NCBI GenBank assembly: GCA_025463665.1
Contig: JAODAY010000306.1
Location: 1-7,845, forward strand
DNA: 7,845 nucleotides
Direction of reading: 5' to 3'
Origin: Microbacteriaceae bacterium
Lineage (GTDB): Bacteria; Actinomycetota; Actinomycetes; Actinomycetales; Microbacteriaceae
This document shows, one piece after another, positions 6,412-7,845 of this stretch. The notes under the pieces were generated by a model that worked only from the letters and a program-made list of their open reading frames with translations, ran no database searches and was not told where the DNA came from. The position numbers and the translations under genes are program-made. Within the stretch, counting starts at the first letter, position 1, and the number at the start of each line of letters is the position of its first letter.

Positions 6412-7188
6412 TTATGCTCCTGTCTGAACGAGGGCGGCGATTTCGGCCGGTGGGCCGTCGGCACGGGGGTACCAGGTGTCAAAGACACCGTAAGAGATTA
6501 TCCGCTCGGCGGCCGAGAAAAGTGGGTGACAGCTGGTGAGAGTGATGATGCGGTCCGTGGATGCCACGTCGCCGGCCTGCGGAACCGGCGCGAGCACGCC
6601 CACACCCGCGGGCCGCACGTACTCTGTCGAGCGATAGACGTACCGGTACCAGCCGTCGGCGGTCTCGACGTAGATCGAGTCGCCGACGACGAGATTCTCG
6701 ACGTCGTGAAAGGGCGCGCCGTATGTGGTGCGGTGGGCGGCGATCGCGAAGTTGCCCACCGCGCCCGGCATCTGGGTCTCGACGTAGTGTCCGACGCCGG
6801 CCGCCCTGTCGCTCAGCACCGAGTGTCCGGTTCCCTCGGCGATCGGCCTGCGATACTCCGCGCCAAGGCGCGGAACGATGAGGTTGGCGAAGGTGGCTCC
6901 CGGGTCGGGCTCGGGGAGCACCACGGGCGCGCCCGCGGCCGGAGGTTCGGCGTCGGCTTCCGCCGGCGCCTCCGCACCGCTCTCCCACTGTTGTGCGAGC
7001 TCGGCGGCGGCCCGCGTCTGCTCGGCGGCGACCACAATGTCGTTGAGCCACACCTGCCAGCCGACAAAGAGAAAAACGAGAACGCCCGCCGTGATGAGCA
7101 GCTCCCCGAGAACGCCGGTCACGGTCGCCCGGCGGCGCCGTGGGCGGAGAGCCCCGGGTGCCGTCGCCCGAGCGACCGAGTCCGTCAT
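6412..7188 (-). CDS. srtE: Class E sortase (cell-wall transpeptidase)
   Basis: Sortases cut a C-terminal sorting motif of secreted proteins and join them to peptidoglycan; class E enzymes of actinobacteria are known to prefer LAXTG-type motifs. This 258-residue protein has a basic cytoplasmic N-terminus (RPRRRR, 15-20), one membrane anchor (about 25-48), an Ala/Glu/Pro-rich spacer (about 55-95) and a sortase barrel (about 98-240). The catalytic residues are present: His152 in AAHRTTYGAPF, Cys220 in TLTSCHP and Arg229 in AERIISYG. The TLTSCHP context and the neighbourhood next to trpG and crgA point to class E. The ATG at 7188 gives the expected anchor position; no Shine-Dalgarno sequence precedes it, but a -10-like hexamer does. 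It heads an operon with the small membrane protein and trpG/pabA. No substrate carrying a sorting signal is encoded here. Confidence 0.92.
   Translation of the reverse strand: MTDSVARATAPGALRPRRRRATVTGVLGELLITAGVLVFLFVGWQVWLNDIVVAAEQTRAAAELAQQWESGAEAPAEADAEPPAAGAPVVLPEPDPGATFANLIVPRLGAEYRRPIAEGTGHSVLSDRAAGVGHYVETQMPGAVGNFAIAAHRTTYGAPFHDVENLVVGDSIYVETADGWYRYVYRSTEYVRPAGVGVLAPVPQAGDVASTDRIITLTSCHPLFSAAERIISYGVFDTWYPRADGPPAEIAALVQTGA
6417..6421 (-). promoter_or_regulatory. Ribosome binding site for the 52-residue membrane protein
   Basis: On the minus strand AGGAG lies inside the last codons of the sortase gene, seven bases before the ATG at 6409. It is the best Shine-Dalgarno match in the minus-strand operon and supports the short gene as translated. 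Ribosomes ending the sortase could also restart here. Confidence 0.75.
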
Positions 7189-7194
7189 GAGCCC

Positions 7195-7200
7195 ATACTA
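7195..7200 (-). promoter_or_regulatory. Putative -10 element for leaderless transcription of the sortase operon
   Basis: On the minus strand TAGTAT fits the actinobacterial TANNNT -10 pattern and ends six bases before the sortase ATG, which would place the transcription start at or next to the A of the start codon. The lack of any purine-rich ribosome binding site agrees with a leaderless mRNA. No clear -35 hexamer is visible. Confidence 0.5.
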
Positions 7201-7282
7201 TTCGGCGGCCGAGAGACCGTTCGGCAGTGCCCAGGCGGCGTCGGTCGCCAGAGGTGCCCAGTCTCGCCCGCGGGATTCACGA

Positions 7283-7288
7283 TAGTAT
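7283..7288 (+). promoter_or_regulatory. Putative -10 element for leaderless transcription of crgA
   Basis: TAGTAT lies seven bases before the crgA ATG at 7296, again the spacing expected if transcription begins at the start codon. No Shine-Dalgarno sequence is present between the two. The same hexamer, in the same extended form ATAGTAT, faces it on the opposite strand before the sortase. The -35 region shows no consensus match. Confidence 0.55.
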
Positions 7289-7295
7289 TTTCGCC

Positions 7296-7541
7296 ATGGC
7301 CCGTAGCGAACGAATCACGTCAGACCGCCCCGTCGAGCCACGCTCAGGAGAGCCGGTTCCCAACGCGCCGTGGTTCAAGCCGATCATGTTCGGCTTCATG
7401 ATCGTCGGACTGGTCTGGATCATCGTCTTCTACGTGAGCGGCGGATCGCAGCTGCCGATTCCGAGCCTCGGCTCCGGCAACATCCTCGTCGGATTCGGCA
7501 TCATGTTCGTCGGCTTCCTCATGACCACGCGCTGGCGCTGA
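7296..7541 (+). CDS. crgA: CrgA, small septal membrane protein (cell division regulator)
   Basis: CrgA proteins sit at the actinobacterial division site, interact with FtsZ, FtsQ, FtsI and PbpA in studied species, and influence divisome assembly. This copy has 81 residues, within the family range of about 80-95. It has a polar N-terminus, the family motif NAPWFKPIMFGFMIVGL (23-39), a first membrane span at about 30-47, a short outer loop (GGSQLPIPSLGSGN, 49-62), a second span at about 63-77 and the typical TTRWR end. The ATG at 7296 is preferred over the upstream in-frame start at 7227 because the latter adds 23 residues unlike the family and lies upstream of the -10 element. It is divergent from the sortase operon. 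Confidence 0.93.
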   Translation: MARSERITSDRPVEPRSGEPVPNAPWFKPIMFGFMIVGLVWIIVFYVSGGSQLPIPSLGSGNILVGFGIMFVGFLMTTRWR

Positions 7542-7564
7542 GGCACCCTCTTCGCCGCCGAAAC

Positions 7565-7576
7565 TACACCGGTGTA
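7565..7576. repeat. Perfect 12-bp palindrome, possible operator
   Basis: TACACCGGTGTA reads the same on both strands and lies 23 bases after the crgA stop, with no gene over it. Its size and symmetry suit a dimeric repressor such as a TetR-type protein, but no candidate regulator is in the window and no matching known operator is recognised. Confidence 0.45.
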
Positions 7577-7587
7577 ACTATCCCCAA

Positions 7588-7608
7588 TGTGGATAGCCCT
7601 GTGGATAA
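7588..7608. promoter_or_regulatory. Pair of DnaA-box-like sites
   Basis: TGTGGATAA at 7600-7608 is the exact reverse complement of the classical DnaA box TTATCCACA. TGTGGATAG at 7588-7596 differs from it by one base. They are direct repeats 12 bases apart, roughly one helical turn. The left copy is also the right arm of an imperfect inverted repeat with CTATCC at 7578-7583. This gene cluster usually lies near oriC in actinobacteria, so an accessory DnaA-binding or DnaA-titration site is plausible; two boxes are too few to call an origin. Confidence 0.5.
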
Positions 7609-7677
7609 CTTTCTTAGGCGGTTACGCCCGCACCGGGTAAGCAGGTTACGGCCGACCGGATATGCCGGTTGCATGCG

Positions 7678-7692
7678 GCCGGCCAAGCCGGC
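7678..7692 (+). terminator. Possible weak hairpin terminator downstream of crgA
   Basis: GCCGGC (7678-7683) and GCCGGC (7687-7692) pair over 6 bp around a CAA loop, and the next bases are mildly pyrimidine-rich (CTCTATTCCC). A smaller 5-bp hairpin precedes it (ACCGG 7655-7659 with CCGGT 7665-7669). It lies about 135 bases after the crgA stop, which is far, so the role is uncertain. Confidence 0.3.
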
Positions 7693-7777
7693 TACACCTC
7701 TATTCCCTGCAGGAAGCGCCGCTGCGGTACCGACGAGCTGCCTGCGGCGCACCCTGACCCGGGCGGCATGCCCCTGA

Positions 7778-7804
7778 GGCGCACCCCTGGGCTCAGGGTG
7801 CGCC
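7778..7804. repeat. 9-bp perfect inverted repeat with nearby third copy
   Basis: GGCGCACCC (7778-7786) pairs with GGGTGCGCC (7796-7804) around a nine-base loop. A third copy of the left arm is at 7746-7754, in the same orientation. The hairpin could be a terminator for a gene on either side or part of a palindromic repeat family. There is no U-tract next to it. Confidence 0.55.
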
Positions 7805-7840
7805 AAACGGCTGCCTGCTGGCATCCCGAACCGCGTTTGG
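7803..7840. repeat. 7-bp inverted repeat at the window edge
   Basis: CCAAACG (7803-7809) and CGTTTGG (7834-7840) are inverted copies separated by 24 bases. The first arm begins inside the end of the preceding hairpin (shared CC at 7803-7804), so the two structures could be mutually exclusive. No function is evident. Confidence 0.35.
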
Positions 7841-7845
7841 TCGCA

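Larger units (their letters stand above)
7542..7845. other. Non-coding stretch after crgA, no supported gene
   Basis: Both strands were read for genes. The open frames here (for example minus 7824-7564) have no ribosome binding site, no recognisable motif and Arg-rich composition typical of shadow translation in GC-rich DNA. The first 70 bases are comparatively AT-rich and contain a palindrome and DnaA-box-like sites. The rest is GC-rich and packed with inverted repeats. No tRNA-like fold was seen. A neighbouring gene probably lies beyond the window edge. Confidence 0.6.

Noticed and set aside
6255..6488. N-terminal extension of trpG/pabA
   Set aside because: It overlaps the small membrane protein and the sortase end in another frame; the family N-terminus begins exactly at the ATG at 6254.
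6494..6501. TTATCCGC as another DnaA-like site
   Set aside because: It has a mismatch in the core, stands alone and lies inside the sortase coding sequence.
5736..7401. Long plus-strand frames of 267 and 360 residues over trpG/pabA, the sortase and the divergent promoter
   Set aside because: Antisense shadows of conserved minus-strand genes; no family motif or ribosome binding site.
7564..7824. Minus-strand frame of 86 residues after crgA
   Set aside because: It covers the palindromes and DnaA-like boxes, has Arg-rich shadow composition and no ribosome binding site. A real gene is not excluded but is not supported.
1..7845. tRNA or rRNA genes, insertion sequences, CRISPR arrays, prophage or integrase genes
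   Set aside because: No tRNA-like arms, transposase motifs, terminal repeats or regularly spaced repeats were seen; all coding sequence is explained by conserved core genes.

Overview
The window looks like a chromosomal core segment of a high-GC Gram-positive actinobacterium, probably from or near the family Microbacteriaceae. That placement rests on the gene order (rodA, pbpA, pknA, pknB, then convergent trpG/pabA, class E sortase and a divergent crgA), strongly GC-biased third codon positions, and leaderless-looking promoters. In known actinobacteria this cluster lies close to the replication origin. No mobile elements, CRISPR arrays, tRNA or rRNA genes were seen.

Layout. Positions 2-5584 on the plus strand hold a cell-wall growth and Ser/Thr kinase block: the C-terminal half of RodA (cut by the window edge), PbpA, PknA and PknB. 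RodA/PbpA and PbpA/PknA each overlap by four bases (ATGA). PknB follows after a 65-base gap with a GTG start and its own ribosome binding site. A 31-base gap at 5585-5615, almost filled by a 12-bp GC hairpin, separates this block from a convergent minus-strand operon: a class E sortase (7188-6412), a 52-residue single-span membrane protein (6409-6251) and a TrpG/PabA glutamine amidotransferase (6254-5616). These are spaced by 2 bases and by another ATGA overlap. CrgA (7296-7541) diverges from the sortase across a 107-base promoter region. The last 304 bases contain no convincing gene but hold a 12-bp palindrome, two DnaA-box-like sites and several inverted repeats.

How the genes work together. 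RodA polymerises glycan strands from lipid II and PbpA cross-links the peptides. PknA and PknB are membrane kinases that, in studied actinobacteria, sense cell-wall state and phosphorylate growth and division proteins. CrgA is a small septal membrane protein that modulates divisome assembly and contacts PBPs. The sortase attaches surface proteins to the wall. The amidotransferase feeds folate or tryptophan synthesis and is a conserved passenger in this neighbourhood.

The most notable points are: PknA here carries a PASTA-like domain followed by an FN3-like domain outside the cell; both kinases have exactly two cysteines, all in their outer domains; a small membrane protein gene sits between the sortase and the amidotransferase; the two divergent promoters share the same -10 hexamer placed for leaderless transcripts; and the right-hand non-coding stretch is dense in symmetry. 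The window is mostly a conserved core cluster. I see no clear new multi-gene system in it.
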